A stretch of DNA of 64,000 nt from Scenedesmus sp. ARA3 (Eukaryota > Chlorophyta > Chlorophyceae > Sphaeropleales > Scenedesmaceae): assembly GCA_004335835.1 (NCBI GenBank), contig RWJK01001552.1, positions 1 through 64,000 on the forward strand. Direction: 5' to 3'. A program made the translations under genes and the position numbers. Position 1 is the first letter of the stretch, and the number at the start of each line of letters is the position of its first letter. This document shows, piece after piece, positions 13,201 through 23,216 of the stretch. A model generated the notes under the pieces. The model was not told the origin of the DNA. It saw only the letters and a list, made by a program, of their open reading frames with translations, and made no database searches.

Positions 13201-14316
13201 GCCCTATGCAGCTGCTGTGCAATCGAGGTGCGCCAGCACAGATTCAACAGCATGCGGCATGCTGCTGTGCATGCGTGTAGCAGCCGGCATGTTGCATAGC
13301 CAGCTCTGTGGCAGCGGCGGAGCACTTGCACCAACCCATCCAGCCCACCTGGCTGCTGCGTTGCCCCGTGGAGCTGAGATGTTGTCGGCTCCGCTGCTGC
13401 TGCTGCTGCTGCTGTCCTGCAAGCACGTCTTCCAGCTGCTGCCGCAGCTGCTGTATGACGCCGCGCAGCCGCTGCGGATCCGGCTGGCCGTCGTGCAGCA
13501 GCGGCAGCGGGTAGTGCACGCGGTCAAACTCTGATGCATACGTCAGGATCAGGTAGCGTTTGTTGTTGACCGGCAGCTGCCGCTGCTGTTGGCTTGTGGC
13601 TGATGCAGCACCGCCTGCAGCTACTGCTGCCTTTCGTGACTTCAGCAGCTCCAGGTCCTGGTAGGTGAGCAGGTCAACGTATACTGCATCCGACTGCTGC
13701 AGCACGGCGCTGTGCAGCATGCGCACAAACACTGCAAATGTCTTGAAGTTGCCTGTCTTGCTGGTGATGTCCTCAACATCTGCGAGCGCAGGCACAGCAC
13801 CACAGACTTAGCATGCACGTCTGTTCTCTGTCTGTGCAGTGTGTCTATGCACATGGCAGGTTGTCCTTCCATGCTGCATGGCAGCTGGCAGGTGTACCCA
13901 CCAGCAGATGCCGGTTGCGAGCAACTGCATGCTACAAGCTCTGAAACCTGATTTAAACGCGTAATGCTGCTTTGCTTGCACTCTTCCTGAGCTCAGTGCC
14001 GCCACGGGCACATGCTGCAATCGCCCTATACTCACATTTTGCTGCAAACTCTCCTCGCCACCGCTCAAATGAGTCTTTGTCTTCAATTTCAACCACCAGC
14101 ACTTCATTGCTGCGGTTGTGGATGCTGATGGTGTAAAGTACTCCATGGAACTCTATGTCTACCTGCAGGCATAATACGTAATGCCGGCAGGCATGACCCA
14201 CAGCAGTCAGCTGTGTTGCTGCTGACGTTGTTGAGCAGGAGCAGCTTGTGAGGCAGACGTACCTCGGCTTCGTCAGAGCCAGCTCCAGAGCAGGCTACAA
14301 CATCAATCTCTGCCAT
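10283..14316 (-). CDS. VFL3: VFL3 / CCDC61 homologue, basal-body protein
   Basis: Exons in transcript order are 14316-14263, 14162-14036, 13779-13349, 13116-12982, 12714-12392, 11901-11360, 10841-10713 and 10482-10283. All phases close, giving 646 residues. The N-terminal head (about 19-165) matches CCDC61: VDIEFHGVLYTISIHNRS, then SFERWRGEF, TGNFKTFAVFVRML, DLLTYQDLELLKSRKA and RYLILTYASEFDRVHYPLPL. A coiled coil follows. Near residue 364 comes KQRFDPTEY, equivalent to the family's RFDPT motif, in a long Ser/Ala/Gly-rich region. The C-terminus ends with IASIDARLSALQDFLRKA, another family feature. In Chlamydomonas VFL3 is needed for correct flagellar number and basal-body/rootlet organisation, and CCDC61 is a paralogue of SAS-6 with an XRCC4-like head (established knowledge). 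A Gln run extends the first coiled coil. Confidence 0.93.
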
Positions 14317-14790
14317 TATCTAATGGAAAATGTGTCTACACGCCCTGTAGCTACAGTTGTTCACACTGTTCACGGTCCACTACTGTCAACTCATGTTTGT
14401 GCTCACGTGCTGGATCTCGCCAGCCATCCCACTTTCTATGAGAGAATAAAAACAAAGAATAGCAAGCTTTCTGCAGTTTACTAAGCAGTGTCATGACAGT
14501 GACAGCTCCCGCCTGTGCGTTCAAACTTCTCATAGCCCTTGAGCTGCAGAACTGTTGAACTCGTTGATGTGTGATATCCTTTTGAATGTTTTTGTTACCA
14601 CGCATCACCCTCACGTCCACAAGCTGTGCAGCTTGCTCTTCCCCTTGTGCTGTGTGTGCAGTCTTCGCTTCTGTGGCCGTACATGCATCGATCTGCAGCC
14701 TAACTTCAACCCTCATCCGCAGAAACGAGCACATACGTGCTGACGGGCTTGGGTAACTATAACTTGCACAAGCAGTAGCAGTGGCACCCA
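14317..14790. promoter_or_regulatory. Divergent intergenic region, probable bidirectional promoter
   Basis: Only 474 bp separate the VFL3 start codon on minus from the ATG of the next gene on plus at 14791. The stretch is richer in AT than the flanks and has no coding frame with splice signals. It must hold both 5' leaders and promoters. I see no clear TATA box. Confidence 0.5.
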
Positions 14791-17700
14791 ATGACGAGCG
14801 CAACGGACATTCTGGCGAGGCTTCAGCAGCTGGCTCAAGATGACAACCTTTTTACGCCTATCGACATCAACAAGGGGTAAGGGCAGGCCTGTATCCCGGG
14901 CATGTGCTGTTCATGGCACAGCATGCAGCCACGCACACCAAGTAGGGAGTTGCATTGGAGACATGCACACTCCTCAGCAGCTCAACACTGTTTGTTCAGC
15001 AGCCGATACAGGCACACACTGCATTGCAGCACCAATCACGGTGCTTGTCTGCATAGCTCCACCTCATTGTCCAAGACTGCGTTGCATCACAGCGGCCGAG
15101 CAGGACCCTTGCCAGCCAGCAGCTGCTGCCTGCGTCAGCCCCAAGCTCACGCCTGTGCTGCCATGGATGCGCCTGATTGCCTTGCTTGCATGGCTGTTCT
15201 TCCTGCAGCCTCGCCAGCATGAAGCGCGACCTGCAGGCCACCCACAAGCGCGTCGCAGAGCGCAAGCAGGCCGAAGCGCAGCTGGCGCAGCGCCGCGCAG
15301 CAGAGGCAGCAGCTATGAGCGAGGATGAGCTGGCTGGGGAGGCTGCAGCAGATGCCAGCGAAGACCCTGCAGCAAAGGAGGCGGAGATGAAAGCCATCCA
15401 GCAGCAGGTGGAGGACGCGCTGCAGGAGGATGCAGAGGCAGTGGGGCCGGAGCCACCCAGCCACGTCACAGCCATTCACCCCACCCAGGTGCGGCTGCAA
15501 CAAAGCCGCTGCACATAATGCATCTCATGCCCATCACTGTAGGAGCTTTGATCAGCATCTGCACGCGCGCATGCGCTGCCGGGTGCAGGCTTACAGCTAC
15601 CATGCTTGGCTTGCAATCAGGCTTTGCAATCACCGTGCTTGGCGTGCAGTTGTTGAGCTGCTCGTGATGTGCTGAGGTTGGCGGTGTTGTCCTCCTTCTC
15701 ATCATCAGCCCCATGCACGCACTGGCCCCGCAGGCACTGCCAACGCTGCAGCTGCAGGGCCTGCCGCCATTGCAGAAGCTGCTGCAGCTGCCGCAGGAGC
15801 TGCTGGGCGCAGAAGCAGGCAGCAGCAGCAGCAACGAGGCTGCAGAGGCGCGCGCGGCAGAGGCGTTCACATGGCTACTGGGCCAGCGGCAGCAGCTGCT
15901 GGTGTGCCCTGGTGAGGCTACTGCCCAGGCTGTGTTCCGCGCTGTGTGGGCCAGCAGCAGCAGGGAGGTGGCCAGCGCAGCTTACACCAAATTCCTTGGG
16001 TGGTGCGGCATGTCTGAGAGCCAGTCAGGTGGGCTGCAGGGCTGAGGCTTGTCGGCAGCGGGAATGTGTACGAACCACAAGTTGGCAGCAACAATAGTGC
16101 CATTGAGGGCAGCAACATGATATGACTGCCACAGCGTGCCGGCCAATGATGGTGTAGATGTACTGGCCGGTTTGCACTCCGCAGAAATGCAGCGACTGCA
16201 CAGCTGCATGCTGCCAAACCCGCTGCGGTCCATGTGTGCACTCCGGGCAACCTGTTTCAGCACCCTGGCTCTGCACTGCTATGCTGTCCTGCAGGCGGCG
16301 AGGTGCCAGATGTCAGCGAGGCGCCTTGGTTTGCAGCCGACAGCAGTGCCGCCGATGCTTCTCTGCTGTGTGGCGCCCCGGCCTTTGCTGACCAGCAGCC
16401 ACCTGTAACACTGCAGTGGCTGCCGAGCCCTGAGGACTTCCTGCGAGCACTCACAGCCATGGGCTGCCGCATGCCAGCGCCAGCTGCAGCAGCAGCAACA
16501 ACCACCCCAGGCGGCCGGCGGCAGCAGGGACGCAGCAGCGCTGCAGCTGCAGATGCAGATGCAGCAGTCTCAGGGCCTGCAGGCATGGTGCAGGGTTGCT
16601 ATGCAGATGCCAACCTTGCACTGCTGCTGGCGCTGCTGCAGCACGTGTGCAGGCTGGGGGCGCAGGGACGGCTGCGGTTCAAGCTGGGAGGCGGCGCTGC
16701 GCCGAAGCAGCTGGCGCTGCTGTTGATGGCGCTGATGCTTGACCCGCGCGCTGCCGGCAGTGCTGCTGCGCGGGGTGTTCTGCAGGGTGCACTGGCAGCG
16801 CTGCTGGCTGCTGCGGATGATCTGGAGTGGCGGCGGCTGCAGGGGCAGCTGGTTGAGGCGCTGACGCCGCCTGGCTTTGGGCCATCCAACAGGTGCATTG
16901 GCTGGGGCGTGTGTGAGTGTTGCGTGTTGACAGAGTGGTTGCATTCGGACGCAGGCAAGTAGGTGTGTGTGCCTGGCGGCAGCTGTAACCCACATGCATG
17001 GGCATGTGATGCACGTGTGTTGTTGAAGCACACGCTGGCTGACTGCCTGCATAGCCCATGCTGATGCACACTTCAATGATCTAGCCGCCGCAGGTGTCAC
17101 GTAGCAGCTGCACAATGATGCCTGATGCTGAGGCTCCTTACTGCCCTGAAGCATGCACAGTGACGAGTGTGATGCTGCCTGGCTGGCGCTGCCGCAGGTC
17201 TACCGTGCTGCTGCTGTCGCTGCTGCCGCTCACGGAGCGCTGCGTGTCTGTGCGGCAGCAGGCTGCGCTGAAGCTGCTGGCAGCGCTGCTGCCAGCCAGG
17301 AAGCAGCAGCAGCAGCTGCAGCAGGCAAAGGTATGCTGATTTGCTGCTGGTGCCCAGCAGCAGCGTGTTTTGCATCCAGCTGACGGCTACCCACGCAAGA
17401 TGTGGCAGTCTGCAGGCAGGCAGGCAGGCACGGTGCATGGCACCAGGCAGCACTGCAATCAGGCTGATGATCTGAGGACGTTGCTGCTCTAGCTGATGCA
17501 TCCATGTTCATTTCTTGCCTGCCGCCTAGACTAGTGCCCAGGCGGCATCGACATTCTGCTGACACCCTGCGCGGCTAAACCATGGTGTTGCTTCTTTGCT
17601 GTGCCTGCTGCGTGGCTGCTGCTGCTGCTGCTGCCAGGCCCAGGCCTGGCCTGCCGTGCAGCGCGAGCTGCTCCAGCTGCTGGGCAGCCACCCGGACAAG

Positions 17701-18389
17701 GCCCTCACGCAGAGCCTGGCTCGGCCCAGCAGCAGCGCAGGCAGCAGCAAGAAGCAGCAGCGGCAGGCTGGCGGGCAGGTGGACATCTGGGCATTGCTGG
17801 ACATCCTCGACGCAGCAAACCTGCTGCTGTGGGCTGACCTGGTGCGGCCAGGTGCGCAGGGGTGCTGTTGGTGGTCCGGTGTATTGCACTAATCAAGAAG
17901 TGCGGGGTGTGGCAGGGAATCACAGCAGCATGGTTGTTCACTGGCTGCGTATGTGGTATCACCACCAGGCCGGCCAGAAATTGTTGGTGGTCCACAAACG
18001 CGGTCGCAGCGCCTGTCGTGCTTGCGCTGTTGCAGCGGCCACGTACTTCACAGCGTGCCAATTCAGCACATGCCGTATTGCTGTGCTTGCAATGCGGCAG
18101 CTCCTGCCTGCTGTGCTGCCTTACAAACGTTATGCACCCTCACTACAGCCGCCGTGCGCTACCTTGTTGCTGCCGTGCAGAGTATGCCGGGCAGGGCAGC
18201 GGTGGCGTGCCAGGCGAGGCGCGGGCCTGGTTTGGCGGCTGGATGGAGAAGCTGGAGCGCCAGGTGGGCAAGGAGCTGCGCTTCTACAGGCTGCGCAGCA
18301 GGCTGACGGAGCTGCGCAACGCGTACGAGTTTGGCAGCGCGCTGGGCGCGGCGTTTGACAGCGGCAGCGGCGACAGCGAGGACGAGTAG
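14791..18389 (+). CDS. Helical protein of unknown function, possibly CANIN/FAM178-like
   Basis: Exons are 14791-14876, 15209-15488, 15734-16028, 16295-16892, 17198-17330, 17638-17851 and 18181-18389. All phases close and give 604 residues. It starts MTSATDILARLQQLAQDDN, followed by a charged coiled coil (about residues 29-120). The centre is Leu-rich and all-helical, including LPTLQLQGLPPLQKLLQLP, FTWLLGQRQQLLVC, then LALLLALLQHVCRLGAQG and PKQLALLLMALML. The C-terminus contains ARAWFGGWMEKLERQVGKEL and ends acidic (SGDSEDE). The order (N-terminal coiled coil, Leu-rich helical body, one conserved Trp-rich helix) recalls the CANIN domain of FAM178/SLF2-type SMC5/6 cofactors, but this is only an inference and another helical-repeat family is possible. 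A TGTAA signal follows at 18730-18734. Confidence 0.75.
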
Positions 18390-20160
18390 CGTGCTGCGGT
18401 ATGCTGTGTTGGCACGCTGCAGCATGCATTGGCACGTCGCAGGATGTGGCGGCACGCCGCACCACGCGGTGGCATGTTGTGGTGCAGGCGCGTAGCTTAT
18501 CTACTGGCTGACGGAGCCAGGGTCATTTGGTGCAGCAGCTGTGCTTGGGGTTCCTGGCTATGGACACAACACCAGCTAGCGTGACACTGGCCGGGGATGA
18601 ATCGTGCTGTTTGTGGTTGTTTGTTGGTGGCCATGGTGCTTTGCTCAAAGCTCTGGCACCTTTGAGATTGACGCGCATGTCTCTTCCATGTCACAGTTGA
18701 TCTGCTAGCCCTGGCCCTTAAAGAAGAGTGTTGTAAAGATGGACAGTCTAGCATGAACATTGCAGACCTGCGCACCTGCAAGCATTGCTTGGCCAGCAAG
18801 GCCAGCGTTGCTTGGCTTGTTGTTGTTGACACTGTTGCTGGTTGTGAGGCGCTGTATCAAACATAACCAAATTCTGCTGGCATTGCTGCACGCTGCTCAG
18901 CAACCACCAGTCACTTGGGTAGCGCGTTTCAGGGCTGCTGCTGTGGCAGCCATTGCAGTGGCCAGCTGGCATGCTCTAAGGGTTGCAGGCTGGTAGGCCT
19001 CAGCATCATGCTGCCTGCACAGTACACCACCTGCACAGCATCATGCTGCGATGGGAATGATTCTGGCATCTTCGCACCTCTGCAATTGCATGATTGTGGT
19101 CGACTTTTCTTGCATGTCAGCACCTTGACTGTTGTGTGCCTGGGTGCACTGGTTGTGCCCCTGTGCTACTGCAGCAACGGTGAGCGGTAGGACCCCTGAT
19201 TGCATGATGCAATTTTAAGGACAGCTTGCTTGTAATGTCTGGCCTGCGTGCACGCTGTAACTCTTTATACAGTTGCGGTGCAGAGATCAGGGCGCCTTGT
19301 CTTTGAGAGCCTCGCAAAAAGAGATTAATTGGGCTGTTGCGACATGTGACAGTACAGTCAACTTGCATTGAATGCCACCTTCGCCTCAGGCAGGCCATGC
19401 TGGCAGCGTTGCTGATGCCGACAACCTTGCGCTGCAAATGCAGAGGTGATCAATTGGCTGACCCCTCACCACAACTGTGCAGGCTATTCACCACAACCAG
19501 CACATATGTTGTGGTGCATCGTCACGATGCAGAGACAGAGTCTGTCTCTGGTGATGTTTGGGGTTAGGAGAGGGATAGCCGGTTGGCTGCGAGGTCCCTT
19601 GCTGACTATCTTGCAAGATGGGCAATCGTTTATGCCGGAAGACACTGGATTGCAATTACGATGTGTGCGATTAATACTTGCAAGATCTTGGGAGAAGCAG
19701 CCACTGCTCCGAGTGAGAATCTCCCATTGCGCTCCAATGCGCTGTTGGGTGGTGTTGGACGCAGAACTTGCTGAACCGTTGTGCTTGAACCAAAGAGTCA
19801 ATGCTTCAGCCGCTGCTACCGTCTTCGCAGGAAGTGCTTGTGTGCGAGAGGTTGTTCTTTCGAAACTTGCTCTTGGTAGGCCAGAAGCGACACCAACTTG
19901 ATTAACATGTCTGTAGTTAATGCGGTTCTCTATATTCGCATCGTTCGCATAGCCAGCCAGCGCTATCGCGTATATACGCCTTGACACCATCCGCACACGT
20001 CACAGAGCGGGTTGTGCAGTAGTATCGGATACACTATCAACAAGAGGAGCCCGTCGCAAATCTGACTGGCGCAAGCCGGCTGCAGCTGCAAAGCCACAGC
20101 TGTCGTGAACTGTGCATGCAACATCAGTGCGAAGAACGGAGATAGGAACTGCATCGTGAT
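18390..20160. other. Intergenic region with two overlapping opposed open frames
   Basis: No gene can be supported. A plus frame (19446-19901) and a minus frame (19484-19996), both above 150 codons, overlap almost completely in sequence of lower GC than the surroundings. Neither has flanking splice signals or a recognisable domain, and the two cannot both be selected for easily. A TGTAA at 18730-18734 probably ends the upstream transcript. The right end merges into the promoter of the secreted-protein gene. Confidence 0.35.
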
Positions 20161-20189
20161 CTACACTTCGTAGAGGAATTCTTCGTTTG

Positions 20190-20213
20190 TCTCAGCGTTT
20201 GAAAACGCTGAGA
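20190..20213. promoter_or_regulatory. 11-bp inverted repeat upstream of the TATA box
   Basis: TCTCAGCGTTT is followed by GA and then AAACGCTGAGA, a perfect 11-bp inverted repeat with a 2-bp spacer. It lies about 170 bp upstream of the TATA box of the secreted-protein gene. A further CTCAGCG half site lies near 20306-20312 (within GCTCTCAGCGAGG). The arrangement looks like a binding site for a dimeric transcription factor; the factor is unknown. Confidence 0.5.
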
Positions 20214-20380
20214 ACAGTGACCATGCTGAGTAGTTCATTCTGAGAAGTATGAGAGTGCGAGCTCCGGTGCGAATTCATGGCCCATTGTTCGCGGCGAAGC
20301 TCTCAGCGAGGTTTATAAACAAGTTCCGCATGAGTTTCAACGTGACTTGCACACGGCAGGCTCCGCGCTTATGCTGAGAC

Positions 20381-20388
20381 TATAAAAG
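20381..20388 (+). promoter_or_regulatory. TATA box (TATAAAAG)
   Basis: A consensus TATAAAAG sits 177 bp upstream of the ATG at 20565, which fits a transcription start near 20410 and a 5' leader of about 150 nt. It is the clearest core promoter in the window and agrees with the strong codon bias of the gene it precedes. Confidence 0.75.
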
Positions 20389-20564
20389 CACAAGGCGCTG
20401 CACTGTTTCAGCATCAGCCTCTCGTCTTCGATAACGTAGTGCTTTGATTGATCTCCCGCATCCAATTGGCTGGGCCCTTACAGTGCAGTCCCGGTCGCTG
20501 AAGCAAGACGGCATTAATAGCTCAACACATTGTATCCTAACTACCAAGCTTGAACATCGACGCC

Positions 20565-23176
20565 ATGCGTCTGCAGCTTACGCTGCTGCTGCTCTGTGCA
20601 GCATGCCTGGCAGCTGATGGTGCGTGTCCTTTGTAGACCTGCAGCCGCAAACAGCCATTTGCTTCGTGAATAAATTTGGTTTTTCGCACTTCAGTAGCAG
20701 CGTCGCACGTATTGCTTGTGTGTGTGTGCTCAGCGCAACGAGTCTCATGCACATCGTCTAGCAACGCTTGATGTCTGCATCTATCTTGCTCCAAAATGTT
20801 CACAAAGTAATTTGGTGTACCAGCGTGTTGTGCTTGCTTCATCTCACCGAGCACCATCCCCTGCGGTCTTCACGCACGACGAGTGCAACATGCGTTCAGC
20901 TGATGTTATGCATGCAGATGCCATTCCAAATCGCCTGCAGCAGCATTCAACTCATGCCTTTGATCTCCAACCCCTCGAAGCTAAGCTTTTCTGCTGTCTG
21001 TCTTGCTGCCTGCAGCCAACGTTGGCGACATGCCTCTGAGTGACATGTCCCTCAAGCGCACCCTGCTGGCAGCAGAGTGCCCAATCCAGTTCTGTAACTC
21101 CGGCCGCAACTGTATCTACAGCAGCCGCACCAAGAAGTGGAGGTGCACCGCCTGCACAGGCGTCAGGATCCCCAATGCTGCCAAGTCTGAGTGTGTGGTG
21201 AGTGGCAGCCTGGCAGCAGCTGTCAGTGGCAGCTTAAGTACGCTGCGTGCTAGCAAATACTGCCTGCTCCCTCTTGGCTGTCATCCCTTTGGCTGTCATC
21301 CAAAATTACTTGCCCAGACCTGCATGCTGCCAACCAAAACAGCTCCCCTAGCCCTACTCCCTTGCTTTTCATCACATGCTGACTGGGCTACTGCTGCCTG
21401 CCTGGCTGCCTGCCTGCTTGCCTGTCGTGCAGTGCCCTGCCGGCACCTTCCCCACCTCTGACGGCGGCTGCTCGCAGTGCAAGGACAACATGTACTGCCC
21501 CCAGGGCCAGCTCGCGCTGCGCTCCACCGCCAAGGCCTGCCCCGCCAACATGGTGACGCTGAGGCGCGGCGCCAAGAGCATCAACGACTGCTTCAACGCG
21601 CCCGGCTACTCCTTCCGCAAGACCTCCGACGGCATCAAGGCCAATGCCTGCGGCGTGAACGCGTGGACCACCGGCCTGAAGAAGCAGACCACCTGCACAG
21701 CCTGCCTGACCGGCTTCAAGACCGACCCAGAGACCGTGCCCGGCTCACACACCAACTCCGACGTGTGCCGTGAGTGACCGCTTGCGCAACAATGGCAGTT
21801 GTGTTGTGACATGTGCTTGTTCTGCATCTGTTCTGGCTGGCCCTGCCTCTGCTGTCTATGCAACCCAAGTACACTGATGCAAGCAGGAATTTGTTGCTTG
21901 TGTGCAGTCCTTGCTGGCAGCTCCACCATGCTGCAGTGGTGCTGCAGCAAACTCTCTGAATGGCAGCTGCACCTTCTCAGCAACAGCAGTCCCTGCCGTG
22001 GTCTGTCTACAGCAGACCATGAACAGCTACATCAAACTCACCTGCTGCCTGCTGCCTGCTGCTGCCTGCTTGCTACTGCAGAGGCCCCCGCCGGCTCCTT
22101 TGTCACCGGCAGCACCGTCACGCTATGCCCCAAGGGCGAGTACAGCGACGACTACTCCCTCGCCACATCCTGCAAGACCTGCGACGACCTGTTCAACGGC
22201 CCCGGCATCACCACCGCCCGTGAGGGTTCCACCAGCGCAAACAACTGCACCTGGCTGGAGCCCGGCTATGCGCTCATGGACGACAAGAAGCGCACCATCC
22301 TGGGAGCATTCGACCCCATCAACATGCCCCTGGCAGGTGCCAAGAAGTGCCCACAGAACTACTACTGGTGAGCTGGCACTCAGGAGCCAGAATGGTTGCC
22401 TTTGCTGCTGTGCGTCTATGCCATGCAATGAGAGATGAGTGTGTGTTGAATGCACATGTGATCTACTGCAAAGCCTGCATTTACAATTGGCATGCAGATG
22501 CTCCTTCAAGGGTTCCTGCAAGTGTTCCTGCAAGTGTTCCTGTAAGTGTTCCTGCAAGTTTTCCTGCAAGTTTTCCTGCTGCCCTGATGAATATCTCTGC
22601 TGACAAGACGACTGCCTGCTCTGTCTGCTGCTGCCTGCAGCCCTGGTGGCGACCCCAACGCTGAGGGCAAGCCTGTGCGCTGCCCCAACGGCATGTGGAC
22701 TGAGGACGAGGGCGCAGCATCCGAGGATGAGTGCGTGGCCCCACCCGGCATGTACCTGCCAGACGGCCTGCTGACTGCCACCGACAAGCTTGTGAGGCAC
22801 TGCCCCCAGGGCACCTACAAGGAGACCTGGCAGCGCGTGGGCATTGCAGGCTGCCTGGCATGCGGCACCGGCGCCTGGCTGTCCGACAAGACCATCTTCC
22901 TGAACGACCTGGACCCGAACACCGGCCTGGTCAGGCAGCAGATTGGCGTGCGCGGCAGCACAGACTCCTGCTGTGAGTAACCCTCGCAATGCAGCATGCG
23001 CACCTCTTGCTTGTTATGCACAGCTGCTTCTGCCAGTACAATAGCACGCAATGCATATCTGTGGGCAGCTTCTGCACACCTGCCTGTTTGCCTCCTGAAC
23101 CATCAACCTCTGGGAAACTTTTACCTGACAGATGACACCTTGCAGCCAGCCTGGCAACCAGCACGTCGTAACTCTT

Positions 23177-23216
<40 letters not shown>

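Noticed and set aside
22123..22989. Minus-strand open frame of 288 codons with a Gln/Glu-Asn-Leu repeat
   Set aside because: It crosses introns of the secreted-protein gene and its repeat is the complement of the 12-bp minisatellite.
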